Below, in pieces: positions 22,454-37,519 of a stretch of 64,000 nucleotides of DNA (the first letter of the stretch is position 1; each line of letters starts with the position of its first letter). The stretch covers positions 2,046,001-2,110,000 of the forward strand of contig CAUVYP010000244.1 in the NCBI GenBank assembly GCA_963556195.1. Reading direction: 5' to 3'. Source of the stretch: Sepiola atlantica (lineage: Eukaryota > Mollusca > Cephalopoda > Sepiida > Sepiolidae). The position numbers and the translations under genes are program-made. A model generated the notes under the pieces. The model was not told where the DNA came from. It saw only the letters and a list, made by a program, of their open reading frames with translations, and did no database searches.

Positions 22454-25400
22454 TTAGCGCGTTTTAAAGTTGATATCGCTTTTGTTTATAACTTCCACAT
22501 TTATTCGAATTGTGCCACGAAACTTTGCAGACAGTCGCGGAGACACCTTTTCTACTGAAGTACCAAGTTTCAGAAGTGCAGCTGTTGTACTGCCGGAGAT
22601 ATGTCGATACAAACTGAATACGCAAAACATCAACAAAATTTAGCGCGTTTTAAAGTTGATATCGCTTTTGTTTATAACTTCCACATTTATTCGAATTGTG
22701 CAACGAAACTTTGCAGACAGTCTCGAATAGGCCTTTTCTACTGAGATACCAAGTTTCAGAAGTGCAGCTCTTGTACTGCCGGAGATATGTCGATACAAAC
22801 TGAATACGCAAAACATCAACAAAATTTAGCGCGTTTTAAAGTTGATATCGCTTTTGTTTATAACTTCCACATTTATTCGAATTGTGCAACGAAACTTTGC
22901 AGACAGTCTCGAATAGGCCTTTTCTACTGAGGTACCAAGTTTCAGAAGTGCAGCTCTTGTACTGCCGGAGATATGTCGATATAAACTGAATACGCAAAAC
23001 ATCAACAAAATTTAGCGCGTTTTAAAGTTGATATCGCTTTTGTTTATAACTTCCACATTTATTCGAATTGTGCAACGAAACTTTGCAGACAGTCTCGAAT
23101 AGGCCTTTACTACTAAAGTACCAAGTTTCAGAAGTGCAGCTCTTGTACTGCCGGAGATATGTCGATACAAACTGAATACGCAAAACATCAACAAAATTTA
23201 GCGCGTTTTAAAGTTGATATCGCTTTTGTTTATAACTTCCACATTTATTCGAATTGTGCAACGAAACTTTGTAGACAGTCTCGAATAGGCCTTTTCTACT
23301 AGAGTACCAAGTTTCAGAAGTGCAGCTCTTGTACTGCCGGAGATATGTCGATACAAACTGAATACGCAAAACATCAACAAAATTTAGCGCGTTTTAAAGT
23401 TGATATCGCTTTTGTTTATAACTTCCACATTTATTCGAATTGTGCCACGAAACTTTGCAGACAGTCGCGGAGACACATTTTCTACTGAAGTACCAAGTTT
23501 CAGAAGTGCAGCTCTTGTACTGCCGGAGATATGTCGATACAAACTGAATACGCAAAACATCAACAAAATTTAGCGCATTTTAAAGTTGATATCGCTTTTG
23601 TTTATAACTTCCACATTTATTCGAATTGTGCAACGAAACTTTGCAGAGAGTCTCAGATAGGCCTTTTCTACTGAAGTACCAAGTTTCAGAAGTGCAGCTC
23701 TTGTACTGCCGGATATATGTCGATACAAACTGAATACGCAAAACATCAACAAAATTTAGCGCGTTTTAAAGTTGATATCGCTTTTGTTTATAACTTCCAC
23801 ATTTATTCGAATTGTGCCACGAAACTTTGCAGACAGTCGCGGAGACACATTTTCCACTGAAGTACCAAGTTTCAGAAGTGCAGCTGTTGTACTGCCGGAG
23901 ATATGTCGATACAAACTGAATACGCAAAACATCAACAAAATTTAGCGCGTTTTAAAGTTGATATCGCTTTTGTTTATAACTTCTACATTTATTCGAATTG
24001 TGCCACGAAACTTTGCAGACAGTCGCGGAGACACATTGTCTACTGAAGTACCAAGTATCAAAAGTGCAGCTCTTGTACTGCCGGAGATATGTCGATACAA
24101 ACTGAATACGCAAAACGCTAACAAAATTTAGCGCGTTTTAAAGTTGATATCGCTTTTGTTTATAACTTCCACATTTATTCGAATTGTGCAACGAAACTTT
24201 GCAGACAGTCGCGGAGACACATGTTCTACTGAAGTACTAAGTTTCAGAAGTGCAGCTCTTGTACTGCCGGAGATATGTCGATACAAACTGAATACGCAAA
24301 ACATCAACAAAATTTAGCGCGTTTTAATGTTGATATCGCTTTTGTTTATAACTTCCACATTTATTCGAATTGTGCCACGAAACTTTGCAGACAGTCTCAA
24401 ATAGGCCTTTTCTACTGAAGTACCAAGTTTCAGAAGTGCAGCTCTTGTACTGCCGGAGATATGTCGATACAAACTGAATACGCAAAACATCAACAAAATT
24501 TAGCGCGTTTTAAAGTTGATATATCTTTTGTTTATAACTTCCACATTTATTCGAATTGTGCAACGAAACTTTGCAGACAGTCCTGAATAGGCCTCCTCTA
24601 CTGAAGTACCAAGTTTCAGAAGTGCAGCTCTTGTACTGCCGGAGATATGTCGATACAAACTGAATACGCAAAACATCAACAAGATTTAGCGCGTTTTAAA
24701 GTTGATATCGCTTTTGTTTATAACTTCCACATTTATTCGAATTGTGCAACGAAACGTTGCAGACAGTCGCGGAGACACATTTTCTACTGAAGTACCAAGT
24801 TTCAGAAGTTCAGCTCTTGTACTGCCGGAGACATGTCGATACAAACTGAATACGCAAAACATCAACAAAATTTAGCGCGTTTTAAAGTTGATATCGCTTT
24901 TGTTTATAACTTCCACATTTATTCGAATTGTGCAACGAAACGTTGCAGACAGTCGCGGAGACACATTTTCTACTGAAGTACCAAGTTTCAGAAGTGCAGC
25001 TCTTGTACTGCCGGAGATATGTCGATACAAACTGAATACGCAAAACATCAACAAAATTTAGCGCGTTTTAAAGTTGATATCGCTTTTGTTTATAACTTCC
25101 CCATCTATTCGAATTGTGCAACGAAACTTTGCAGACAGTCTCGAATAGGCCTTTTCTACTGAGGTACCAAGTTTCAGAAGTGCAGCTCTTGTACTGCCGG
25201 AGATATGTCGATACAAACTGAATACGCAAAACATCAACAAAATTTAGCGCGTTTTAAAGTTGATATCGCTTTTGTTTATAACTTCCACATTTATTCGAAT
25301 TGTGCAACGAAACTTTGCAGACAGTCTCGAATAGGCCTTTTCTACTGAAGTACCAAGTTTCAGAAGTGCAGCTCTTGTACTGCCGGAGATATGTCGATAC

Positions 25401-26731
25401 AAACTGAATACGCAAAACATCACCAAAATTTAGCGCGTTTTAAAGTTGATATCGCTTTTGTTTATAACTTCCACATTTATTCGAATTGTGCAACGAAACG
25501 TTGCAGACAGTCGCGGAGACAAATTTTCTACTGAAGTACCAAGTTTCAGAAGTGCAGCTCTTGTACTGCCGGAGATATGTCGATACAAACTGAATACGCA
25601 AAACATCAACAAAATTTAGCGCGTTTTAAAGTCGATATCGCTTTTGTTTATAACTTCCACATTTATTCGAATTGTGCAACGAAACTTTGCAGACAGTCTC
25701 GAATAGGCCTCTTCTACTGAAGTAGAAAGTTTCAGATGTGCAGCTCTTGTACTGCCGGAGATATGTCGATACAAACTGAATACGCAAAACATCAACAAAA
25801 TTTAGCGCGTTTTAATGTTGATATCGCTTTTGTTTATAACTTCCACATTTATTCGAATTGTGCCACGAAACTTTGCAGACAGTCTCAAATAGGCCTTTTC
25901 TACTGAAGTACCAAGTTTCAGAAGTGCAGCTCTTGTACTGCCGGAGATATGTCGATACAAACTGAATACGCAAAACATCAACAAAATTTAGCGCGTTTTA
26001 AAGTTGATATCGCTTTTGTTTATAACTTCCACATTTATTCGAATTGTGCAACGAACCTTTGCAGACAGTCTCGAATAGGCCTTTTCTACTGAGGTACCAA
26101 GTTTCAGAAGTGCAGCTCTAGTACTGCCGGAGATATGTCGATACAAACTGAATACGCAAAACATCAACAAAATTTAGCGCGTTTTAAAGTTGATATCGCT
26201 TTTGTTTATAACTTCCACATTTATTCGAATTGTGCAACGAAACTTTGCAGACAGTCTCGAATAGGCTTTTTCTACTGAAGTACCAAGTTTCAGAAGTGCA
26301 GCTCTTGTACTGCCGGAGATATGTCGATACAAACTGAATACGCAAAACATCAACAAAATTTAGCGCGTTTTAAAGTTGATATCGCTTTTGTTTATAACTT
26401 CCACATTTATTCGAATTGTGCAACGAAACTTTGCAGACAGTCTCGAATAGGCCTTTCCTACTGAAGTACCAAGTTTCAGAAGTGCAGCTCTTGTACTGCC
26501 GGAGATATGTCGATACAAACTGAATACGCAAAACATCAACAAAATTAAGCGCGTTTTAAAGTTGATATCGCTTTTGTATATAACTTCCACATTTATTCGA
26601 ATTGTGGCACGAAACTTTGCAGACAGTCGCGGAGACACATTTTCTACTGAAGTACAAAGTTTCAGAAGTGCAGCTCTTGTACTGCCGGAGATATGTCGAT
26701 ACAAACTGAATACGCAAAACATCAACAAAAT
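22454..26731 (+). repeat. 23-monomer HOR copy 1 (4278 bp)
   Basis: The unit starts with a type B monomer carrying acaccttttctactg and gctgttgtactg, followed by a gagatacc monomer and a gataaactg marker. Later monomers carry ctactaaagtacc or ctactagagtacc, tttgtagac, gcgcattttaaag, cattttccactg, acgctaac, gatatatctttt and agaagttcagctc. The first 14 monomers recur at 26732-29335 with a shift of 4278 bp. The last 9 recur at 34172-35659 with one monomer lost. Confidence 0.85.
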
Positions 26732-28777
26732 TTAGCGCGTTTTAAAGTTGATATCGCTTTTGTTTATAACTTCCACATTTATTCGAATTGTGCCACGAAA
26801 CTTTGCAGACAGTCGCGGAGACACCTTTTCTACTGAAGTACCAAGTTTCAGAAGTGCAGCTGTTGTACTGCCGGAGATATGTCGATACAAACTGAATACG
26901 CAAAACATCAACAAAATTTAGCGCGTTTTAAAGTTGATATCGCTTTTGTTTATAACTTCCACATTTATTCGAATTGTGCAACGAAACTTTGCAGACAGTC
27001 TCGAATAGGCCTTTTCTACTGAGATACCAAGTTTCAGAAGTGCAGCTCTTGTACTGCCGGAGATATGTCGATACAAACTGAATACGCAAAACATCAACAA
27101 AATTTAGCGCGTTTTAAAGTTGATATCGCTTTTGTTTATAACTTCCACATTTATTCGAATTGTGCAACGAAACTTTGCAGACAGTCTCGAATAGGCCTTT
27201 TCTACTGAGGTACCAAGTTTCAGAAGTGCAGCTCTTGTACTGCCGGAGATATGTCGATATAAACTGAATACGCAAAACATCAACAAAATTTAGCGCGTTT
27301 TAAAGTTGATATCGCTTTTGTTTATAACTTCCACATTTATTCGAATTGTGCAACGAAACTTTGCAGACAGTCTCGAATAGGCCTTTTCTACTAAAGTACC
27401 AAGTTTCAGAAGTGCAGCTCTTGTACTGCCGGAGATATGTCGATACAAACTGAATACGCAAAACATCAACAAAATTTAGCGCGTTTTAAAGTTGATATCG
27501 CTTTTGTTTATAACTTCCACATTTATTCGAATTGTGCAACGAAACTTTGTAGACAGTCTCGAATAGGCCTTTTCTACTGAAGTACCAAGTTTCAGATATG
27601 CAGCTCTTGTACTGCCGGAGATATGTCGATACAAACTGAATACGCAAAACATCAACAAAATTTAGCGCGTTTTAAAGTTGATATCGCTTTTGTTTATAAC
27701 TTCCACATTTATTCGAATTGTGCCACGAAACTTTGCAGACAGTCGCGGAGACACATTTTCTACTGAAGTACCAAGTTTCAGAAGTGCAGCTCTTGTACTG
27801 CCGGAGATATGTCGATACAAACTGAATACGCAAAACATCAACAAAATTTAGCGCATTTTAAAGTTGATATCGCTTTTGTTTATAACTTCCACATTTATTC
27901 GAATTGTGCAACGAAACTTTGCAGACAGTCTCGAATAGGCCTTTTCTACTGAAGTACCAAGTTTCAGAAGTGCAGCTCTTGTACTGCCGGATATATGTCG
28001 ATACAAACTGAATACGCAAAACATCAACAAAATTTAGTGCGATTTAAAGTTGATATCGCTTTTGTTTATAACTTCCACATTTATTCGAATTGTGCCACGA
28101 AACTTTGCAGACAGTCGCGGAGACACATTTTCCACTGAAGTACCAAGTTTCAGAAGTGCAGCTGTTGTACTGCCGGAGATATGTCGATACAAACTGAATA
28201 CGCAAAACATCAACAAAATTTAGCGCGTTTTAAAGTTGATATCGCTTTTGTTTATAACTTCCACATTTATTCGAATTGTGCCACGAAACTTTGCAGACAG
28301 TCGCGGAGACACATTGTCTACTGAAGTACCAAGTATCAGAAGTGCAGCTCTTGTACTGCCGGAGATATGTCGATACAAACTGAATACGCAAAACGCTAAC
28401 AAAATTTAGCGCGTTTTAAAGTTGATATCGCTTTTGTTTATAACTTCCACATTTATTCGAATTGTGCAACGAAACTTTGCAGACAGTCGCGGAGACACAT
28501 GTTCTACTGAAGTACCAAGTTTCAGAAGTGCAGCTCTTGTACTGCCGGAGATATTTCGATACAAACTGAATACGCAAAACATCAACAAAATTTAGCGCGT
28601 TTTAATGTTGATATCGCTTTTGTTTATAACTTCCACATTTATTCGAATTGTGCCACGAAACTTTGCAGACAGTCTCAAATAGGCCTTTTCTACTGAAGTA
28701 CCAAGTTTCAGAAGTGCAGCTCTTGTACTGCCGGAGATATGTCGATACAAACTGAATACGCAAAACATCAACAAAAT

Positions 28778-31700
28778 TTAGCGCGTTTTAAAGTTGATAT
28801 ATCTTTTGTTTATAACTTCCACATTTATTCGAATTGTGCAACGAAACTTTGCAGACAGTCCTGAATAGGCCTCCTCTACTGAAGTACCAAGTTTCAGAAG
28901 TGCAGCTCTTGTACTGCCGGAGATATGTCGATACAAACTGAATACGCAAAACATCAACAAGATTTAGCGCGTTTTAAAGTTGATATCGCTTTTGTTTATA
29001 ACTTCCACATTTATTCGAATTGTGCAACGAAACGTTGCAGACAGTCGCGGAGACACATTTTCTACTGAAGTACCAAGTTTCAGAAGTTCAGCTCTTGTAC
29101 TGCCGGAGACATGTCGATACAAACTGAATACGCAAAACATCAACAAAATTTAGCGCGTTTTAAAGTTGATATCGCTTTTGTTTATAACTTCCACATTTAT
29201 TGGAATTGTGCAACGAAACGTTGCAGACAGTCGCGGAGACACATTTTCTACTGAAGTACCAAGTTTCAGAAGTGCAGCTCTTGTACTGCCGGAGATATGT
29301 CGATACAAACTGAATACGCAAAACATCAACAAAATTTAGCGCGTTTTAAAGTTGATATCGCTTTTGTTTATAACTTCCACATTTATTCGAATTGTGCAAC
29401 GAAACTTTGCAGACAGTCTCGAATAGGCCTTTTCTACTGAAGTACCAAGTTTCAGAAGTGCAGCTCTTGTACTGCCGGAGATATGTCGATACAAACTGAA
29501 TACGCAAAACATCAACAAAATTTAGCGCGTTTTAAAGTTGATATCGCTTTTGTTTATAACTTCCACATTTATTCGAATTGTGCCACGAAACTTTGCAGAC
29601 AGTCTCAAATAGGCCTTTTCTACTGAAGTACCAAGTTTCAGAAGTGCAGCTCTTGTACTGCCGGAGATATGTTGATACAAACTGAATACGCAAAACATCA
29701 ACAAAATTTAGCGCGTTTTAAAGTTGATATCGCTTTTGTTTATAACTTCCACATTTATTGGAATTGTGCAACGAAACGTTGCAGACAGTCGCGGAGACAC
29801 ATTTTCTACTGAAGTACCAAGTTTCAGAAGTGCAGCTCTTGTACTGCCGGAGATATGTCGATACAAACTGAATACGCAAAACATCAACAAAATTTAGCGC
29901 GTTTTAAAGTTGATATCGCTTTTGTTTATAACTTCCACATTTATTCGAATTGTGCAACGAAACTTTGCAGACAGTCTCGAATAGGCCTTTTCTACTGAAG
30001 TACCAAGTTTCAGAAGTGCAGCTCTTGTACCGCCGGAGATATGTCGATACAAACTGAATACGCAAAACATCAACAAAATTTAGCGCGTTTTAAAGTTGAT
30101 ATCGCTTTTGTTTATAACTTCCACATTTATTCGAATTGTGCCACGAAACTTTGCAGACAGTCTCGAATAGGCCTTTTCTACTGAAGTACCAAGTTTCAGA
30201 AGTGCAGCTCTTGTACTGCCGGAGATATGTCGATACAAACTGAATACGCAAAACATCAACAAAATTTAGCGCGTTTTAAAGTTGATATCGCTTTTGTTTA
30301 TAACTTCCACATTTATTCGAATTGTGCAACGAAACGTTGCAGACAGTCGCGGAGACACATTTTCTACTGAAGTACCAAGTTTCAGAAGTGCAGCTCTTGT
30401 ACTGCCGGAGATATGTCGATACAAACTGAATACGCAAAACATCAACAAAATTTAGCGCGTTTTAAAGTTGATATCGCTTTTGTTTATAACTTCCACATTT
30501 ATTCGAATTGTGCAACGAAACTTTGCAGACAGTCTCGAATAGGCCTTTTCTACTGAAGTACCAAGTTTCAGAAGTGCAGCTCTTGTACTGCCGGAGATAT
30601 GTCGATACAAACTGAATACGCAAAACATCAACAAAATTTAGCGCGTTTTAAAGTTGATATCGCTTTTGTTTATAACTTCCACATTTATTCGAATTGTGCC
30701 ACGAAACTTTGCAGACACTCTCAAATAGGCCTTTTCTACTGAAGTACCAAGTTTCAGAAGTGCAGCTCTTGTACTGCCGGAGATATGTCGATACAAACTG
30801 AATACGCAAAACATCAACAAAATTTAGCGCGTTTTAAAGTTGATATATCTTTTGTTTATAACTTCCACATTTATTCGAATTGTGCAACGAAACTTTGCAG
30901 ACAGTCCTGAATAGGCCTCCTCTACTGAAGTACCAAGTTTCAGAAGTGCAGCTCTTGTACTGCCGGAGATATGTCGATACAAACTGAATACGCAAAACAT
31001 CAACAAGATTTAGCGCGTTTTAAAGTTGATATCGCTTTTGTTTATAACTTCCACATTTATTCGAATTGTGCAACGAAACGTTGCAGACAGTCGCGGAGAC
31101 ACATTTTCTACTGAAGTACCAAGTTTCAGAAGTTCAGCTCTTGTACTGCCGGAGACATGTCGATACAAACTGAATACGCAAAACATCAACAAAATTTAGC
31201 GCGTTTTAAAGTTGATATCGCTTTTGTTTATAACTTCCACATTTATTCGAATTGTGCAACGAAACGTTGCAGACAGTCGCGGAGACACATTTTCTACTGA
31301 AGTACCAAGTTTCAGAAGTGCAGCTCTTGTACTGCCGGAGATATGTCGATACAAACTGAATACGCAAAACATCAACAAAATTTAGCGCGTTTTAAAGTTG
31401 ATATCGCTTTTGTTTATAACTTCCACATTTATTCGAATTGTGCAACGAAACGTTGCAGACAGTCGCGGAGACACATTTTCTACTGAAGTACCAAGTTTCA
31501 GAAGTGCAGCTCTTGTACTGCCGGAGATATGTCGATACAAACTGAATACTCAAAACATCAACAAAATTTAGCGCGTTTTAAAGTTGATATCGCTTTTGTT
31601 TATAACTTCCACATTTATTCGAATTGTGCAACGAAACTTTGCAGACAGTCTCGAATAGGCTTTTTCTACTGACGTACCAAGTTTCAGAAGTGCAGCTCTT

Positions 31701-34171
31701 GTACTGCCGGAGATATGTCGATACAAACTGAATACGCAAAACATCAACAAAATTTAGCGCGTTTTAAAGTTGATATCGCTTTTGTTTATAACTTCCACAT
31801 TTATTCGAATTGTGCCACGAAACTTTGCAGACACTCTCAAATAGGCCTTTTCTACTGAAGTACCAAGTTTCAGAAGTGCAGCTCTTGTACTGCCGGAGAT
31901 ATGTCGATACAAACTGAATACGCAAAACATCAACAAAATTTAGCGCGTTTTAAAGTTGATATATCTTTTGTTTATAACTTCCACATTTATTCGAATTGTG
32001 CAACGAAACTTTGCAGACAGTCCTGAATAGGCCTCCTCTACTGAAGTACCAAGTTTCAGAAGTGCAGCTCTTGTACTGCCGGAGATATGTCGATACAAAC
32101 TGAATACGCAAAACATCAACAAGATTTAGCGCGTTTTAAAGTTGATATCGCTTTTGTTTATAACTTCCACATTTATTCGAATTGTGCAACGAAACGTTGC
32201 AGACAGTCGCGGAGACACATTTTCTACTGAAGTACCAAGTTTCAGAAGTTCAGCTCTTGTACTGCCGGAGACATGTCGATACAAACTGAATACGCAAAAC
32301 ATCAACAAGATTTAGCGCGTTTTAAAGTTGATATCGCTTTTGTTTATAACTTCCACATTTATTCGAATTGTGCCACGAAACGTTGCAGACAGTCGCGGAG
32401 ACACATTTTCTACTGAAGTACCAAGTTTCAGAAGTTCAGCTCTTGTACTGCCGGAGACATGTCGATACAAACTGAATACGCAAAACATCAACAAAATTTA
32501 GCGCGTTTTAAAGTTGATATCGCTTTTGTTTATAACTTCCACATTTATTCGAATTGTGCAACGAAACGTTGCAGACAGTCGCGGAGACACATTTTCTACT
32601 GAAGTACCAAGTTTCAGAAGTGCAGCTCTTGTACTTCCGGAGATATGTCGATACAAACTGAATACGCAAAACATCAACAAAATTTAGCGCGTTTTAAAGT
32701 TGATATCGCTTTTGTTTATAACTTCCACATTTATTCGAATTGTGCAACGAAACGTTGCAGACAGTCGCGGAGACACATTTTCTACTGAAGTACCAAGTTT
32801 CAGAAGTTCAGCTCTTGTACTGCCGGAGACATGTCGATACAAACTGAATACGCAAAACATCAACAAAATTTAGCGCGTTTTAAAGTTGATATCGCTTTTG
32901 TTTATAACTTCCACATTTATTCGAATTGTGCAACGAAACGTTGCAGACAGTCGCGGAGACACATTTTCTACTGAAGTACCAAGTTTCAGAAGTGCAGCTC
33001 TTGTACTGCCGGAGATATGTCGATACAAACTGAATACGCAAAACATCAACAAAATTTAGCGCGTTTTAAAGTTGATATCGCTTTTGTTTATAACTTCCAC
33101 ATTTATTCGAATTGTGCAACGAAACGTTGCAGACAGTCGCGGAGACACATTTTCTACTGAAGTACCAAGTTTCAGAAGTGCAGCTCTTGTACTGCCGGAG
33201 ATATGTCGATACAAACTGAATACGCAAAACATCAACAAAATTTAGCGCGTTTTAAAGTTGATATCGCTTTTGTTTATAACTTCCACATTTATTCGAATTG
33301 TGCAACGAAACTTTGCAGACAGTCTCGAATAGGCCTTTTCTACTGAAGTACCAAGTTTCAGAAGTGCAGCTCTTGTACTGCCGGAGATATGTCGATACAA
33401 ACTGAATACGCAAAACATCAACAAAATTTAGCGCGTTTTAAAGTTGATATCGCTTTTGTTTATAACTTCCACATTTATTCGAATTGTGCCACGAAACTTT
33501 GCAGACACTCTCAAATAGGCCTTTTCTACTGAAGTACCAAGTTTCAGAAGTGCAGCTCTTGTACTGCCGGAGATATGTCGATACAAACTGAATACGCAAA
33601 ACATCAACAAAATTTAGCGCGTTTTAAAGTTGATATATCTTTTGTTTATAACTTCCACATTTATTCGAATTGTGCAACGAAACTTTGCAGACAGTCCTGA
33701 ATAGGCCTCCTCTACTGAAGTACCAAGTTTCAGAAGTGCAGCTCTTGTACTGCCGGAGATATGTCGATACAAACTGAATACGCAAAACATCAACAAGATT
33801 TAGCGCGTTTTAAAGTTGATATCGCTTTTGTTTATAACTTCCACATTTATTCGAATTGTGCAACGAAACGTTGCAGACAGTCGCGGAGACACATTTTCTA
33901 CTGAAGTACCAAGTTTCAGAAGTTCAGCTCTTGTACTGCCGGAGACATGTCGATACCAACTGAAAACGCAAAACATCAACAAAATTTAGCGCGTTTTAAA
34001 GTTGATATCGCTTTTGTTTATAACTTCCACATTTATTCGAATTGTGCAACGAAACGTTGCAGACAGTCGCGGAGACACATTTTCTACTGAAGTACCAAGT
34101 TTCAGAAGTGCAGCTCTTGTACTGCCGGAGATATGTCGATACAAACTGAATACGCAAAACATCAACAAAAT
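28778..34171 (+). repeat. Cassette expansion inside HOR copy 2
   Basis: A cassette starts with a gatatatctttt monomer bearing the type C window cctgaataggcctcctc. It is followed by a type B monomer with agaagttcagctc and gagacatgtcg, then a type B monomer with gaaacgttgcag. It begins at 28778, 30824, 31940 and 33614, giving spacings of 11, 6 and 9 monomers. In copy 1 the cassette occurs once (24500). The agaagttcagctc monomer is itself repeated at 32126, 32312 and 32684. The unequal spacings indicate several separate unequal exchanges. Confidence 0.85.
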
Positions 34172-35473
34172 TTAGCGCGTTTTAAAGTTGATATCGCTTT
34201 TGTTTATAACTTCCCCATCTATTCGAATTGTGCAACGAAACTTTGCAGACAGTCTCGAATAGGCCTTTTCTACTGAGGTACCAAGTTTCAGAAGTGCAGC
34301 TCTTGTACTGCCGGAGATATGTCGATACAAACTGAATACGCAAAACATCAACAAAATTTAGCGCGTTTTAAAGTTGATATCGCTTTTGTTTATAACTTCC
34401 ACATTTATTCGAATTGTGCAACGAAACTTTGCAGACAGTCTCGAATAGGCCTTTTCTACTGAAGTACCAAGTTTCAGAAGTGCAGCTCTTGTACTGCCGG
34501 AGATATGTCGATACAAACTGAATACGCAAAACATCACCAAAATTTAGCGCGTTTTAAAGTTGATATCGCTTTTGTTTATAACTTCCACATTTATTCGAAT
34601 TGTGCAACGAAACGTTGCAGACAGTCGCGGAGACACATTTTCTACTGAAGTACCAAGTTTCAGAAGTGCAGCTCTTGTACTGCCGGAGATATGTCGATAC
34701 AAACTGAATACGCAAAACATCAACAAAATTTAGCGCGTTTTAAAGTTGATATCGCTTTTGTTTATAACTTCCACATTTATTCGAATTGTGCAACGAAACT
34801 TTGCAGACAGTCTCGAATAGGCCTCTTCTACTGAAGTAGAAAGTTTCAGAAGTGCAGCTCTTGTACTGCCGGAGATATGTCGATACAAACTGAATACGCA
34901 AAACATCAACAAAATTTAGCGCGTTTTAATGTTGATATCGCTTTTGTTTATAACTTCCACATTTATTCGAATTGTGCCACGAAACTTTGCAGACAGTCTC
35001 AAATAGGCCTTTTCTACTGAAGTACCAAGTTTCAGAAGTGCAGCTCTTGTACTGCCGGAGATATGTCGATACAAACTGAATACGCAAAACATCAACAAAA
35101 TTTAGCGCGTTTTAAAGTTGATATCGCTTTTGTTTATAACTTCCACATTTATTCGAATTGTGCAACGAACCTTTGCAGACAGTCTCGAATAGGCCTTTTC
35201 TACTGAGGTACCAAGTTTCAGAAGTGCAGCTCTAGTACTGCCGGAGATATGTCGATACAAACTGAATACGCAAAACATCAACAAAATTTAGCGCGTTTTA
35301 AAGTTGATATCGCTTTTGTTTATAACTTCCACATTTATTCGAATTGTGCAACGAAACTTTGCAGACAGTCTCGAATAGGCTTTTTCTACTGAAGTACCAA
35401 GTTTCAGAAGTGCAGCTCTTTTACTGCCGGAGATATGTCGATACAAACTGAATACGCAAAACATCAACAAAAT

Positions 35474-35659
35474 TTAGCGCGTTTTAAAGTTGATATCGCT
35501 TTTGTTTATAACATCCACATTTATTCGAATTGTGCAACGAAACTTTGCAGACAGTCTCGAATAGGCCTTTCCTACTGAAGTACCAAGTTTCAGAAGTGCA
35601 GCTCTTGTACTGCCGGAGATATGTCGATACAAACTGAATACGCAAAACATCAACAAAAT
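35474..35659 (+). repeat. Monomer left after loss of one unit
   Basis: In the other copies of this segment two monomers lie here (8318-8689, 15944-16315, 26360-26731). The second of them has aaaattaagcgcg and a gtggcacg change. At 35474 only the first is left, with its ccattcctactg-like mark (ggcctttcctactg), and the array continues directly into the type B monomer at 35660. The loss is exactly one monomer in register, as expected from slippage or unequal exchange. Confidence 0.75.
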
Positions 35660-37519
35660 TTAGCGCGTTTTAAAGTTGATATCGCTTTTGTTTATAACTT
35701 CCACATTTATTCGAATTGTGCCACGAAACTTTGCAGACAGTCGCGGAGACACCTTTTCTACTGAAGTACCAAGTTTCAGAAGTGCAGCTGTTGTACTGCC
35801 GGAGATATGTCGATACAAACTGAATACGCAAAACATCAACAAAATTTAGCGCGTTTTAAAGTTGATATCGCTTTTGTTTATAACTTCCACATTTATTCGA
35901 ATTGTGCAACGAAACTTTGCAGACAGTCTCGAATAGGCCTTTTCTACTGAGATACCAAGTTTCAGAAGTGCAGCTCTTGTACTGCAAGAGATATGTCGAT
36001 ACAAACTGAATACGCAAAACATCAACAAAATTTAGCGCGTTTTAAAGTTGATATCGCTTTTGTTTATAACTTCCACATTTATTCGAATTGTGCAACGAAA
36101 CTTTGCAGACAGTCTCGAATAGGCCTTTTCTACTGAGGTACCAAGTTTCAGAAGTGCAGCTCTTGTACTGCCGGAGATATGTCGATATAAACTGAATACG
36201 CAAAACATCAACAAAATTTAGCGCGTTTTAAAGTTGATATCGCTTTTGTTTATAACTTCCACATTTATTCGAATTGTGCAACGAAACTTTGCAGACAGTC
36301 TCGAATAGGCCTTTTCTACTAAAGTACCAAGTTTCAGAAGTGCAGCTCTTGTACTGCCGGAGATATGTCGATACAAACTGAATACGCAAAACATCAACAA
36401 AATTTAGCGCGTTTTAAAGTTGATATCGCTTTTGTTTATAACTTCCACATTTATTCGAATTGTGCAACGAAACTTTGTAGACAGTCTCGAATAGGCCTTT
36501 TCTACTGAAGTACCAAGTTTCAGAAGTGCAGCTCTTGTACTGCCGGAGATATGTCGATACAAACTGAATACGCAAAACATCAACAAAATTTAGCGCGTTT
36601 TAAAGTTGATATCGCTTTTGTTTATAACTTCCACATTTATTCGAATTGTGCCACGAAACTTTGCAGACAGTCGCGGAGACACATTTTCTACTGAAGTACC
36701 AAGTTTCAGAAGTGCAGCTCTTGTACTGCCGGAGATATGTCGATACAAACTGAATACGCAAAACATCAACAAAATTTAGCGCATTTTAAAGTTGATATCG
36801 CTTTTGTTTATAACTTCCACATTTATTCGAATTGTGCAACGAAACTTTGCAGACAGTCTCGAATAGGCCTTTTCTACTGAAGTACCAAGTTTCAGAAGTG
36901 CAGCTCTTGTACTGCCGGATATATGTCGATACAAACTGAATACGCAAAACATCAACAAAATTTAGCGCGTTTTAAAGTTGATATCGCTTTTGTTTATAAC
37001 TTCCACATTTATTCGAATTGTGCCACGAAACTTTGCAGACAGTCGCGGAGACACATTTTCCACTGAAGTACCAAGTTTCAGAAGTGCAGCTGTTGTACTG
37101 CCGGAGATATGTCGATACAAACTGAATACGCAAAACATCAACAAAATTTAGCGCGTTTTAAAGTTGATATCGCTTTTGTTTATAACTTCCACATTTATTC
37201 GAATTGTGCCACGAAACTTTGCAGACAGTCGCGGAGACACATTGTCTACTGAAGTACCAAGTATCAGAAGTGCAGCTCTTGTACTGCCGGAGATATGTCG
37301 ATACAAACTGAATACGCAAAACGCTAACAAAATTTAGCGCGTTTTAAAGTTGATATCGCTTTTGTTTATAACTTCCACATTTATTCGAATTGTGCAACGA
37401 AACTTTGCAGACAGTCGCGGAGACACATGTTCTACTGAAGTACCAAGTTTCAGAAGTGCAGCTCTTGTACTGCCGGAGATATTTCGATACAAACTGAATA
37501 CGCAAAACATCAACAAAAT
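35660..37519 (+). repeat. 23-monomer HOR copy 3, first 10 monomers
   Basis: These ten monomers repeat 26732-28591 (shift 8928 bp) and 22454-24313. Shared markers are acaccttttctactg, gagatacc, gtcgatataaac, ctactaaagtacc, tttgtagac, gcgcattttaaag, cattttccactg, acgctaac and the atatttcgatac change near 37480. After 37519 the order changes and the next segment begins. Confidence 0.85.

Larger units (their letters stand above)
26732..35659 (+). repeat. 23-monomer HOR copy 2, expanded to 48 monomers (8928 bp)
   Basis: The copy begins as the first one does (26732-29335). Its tail, including the unusual ttccccatctattc monomer at 34172 and the caccaaaattt marker near 34535, matches 25058-26731. 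Between head and tail the unit is enlarged by extra monomers (see 28778-34171). The next copy begins at 35660, exactly 48 monomers after 26732. Confidence 0.85.
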
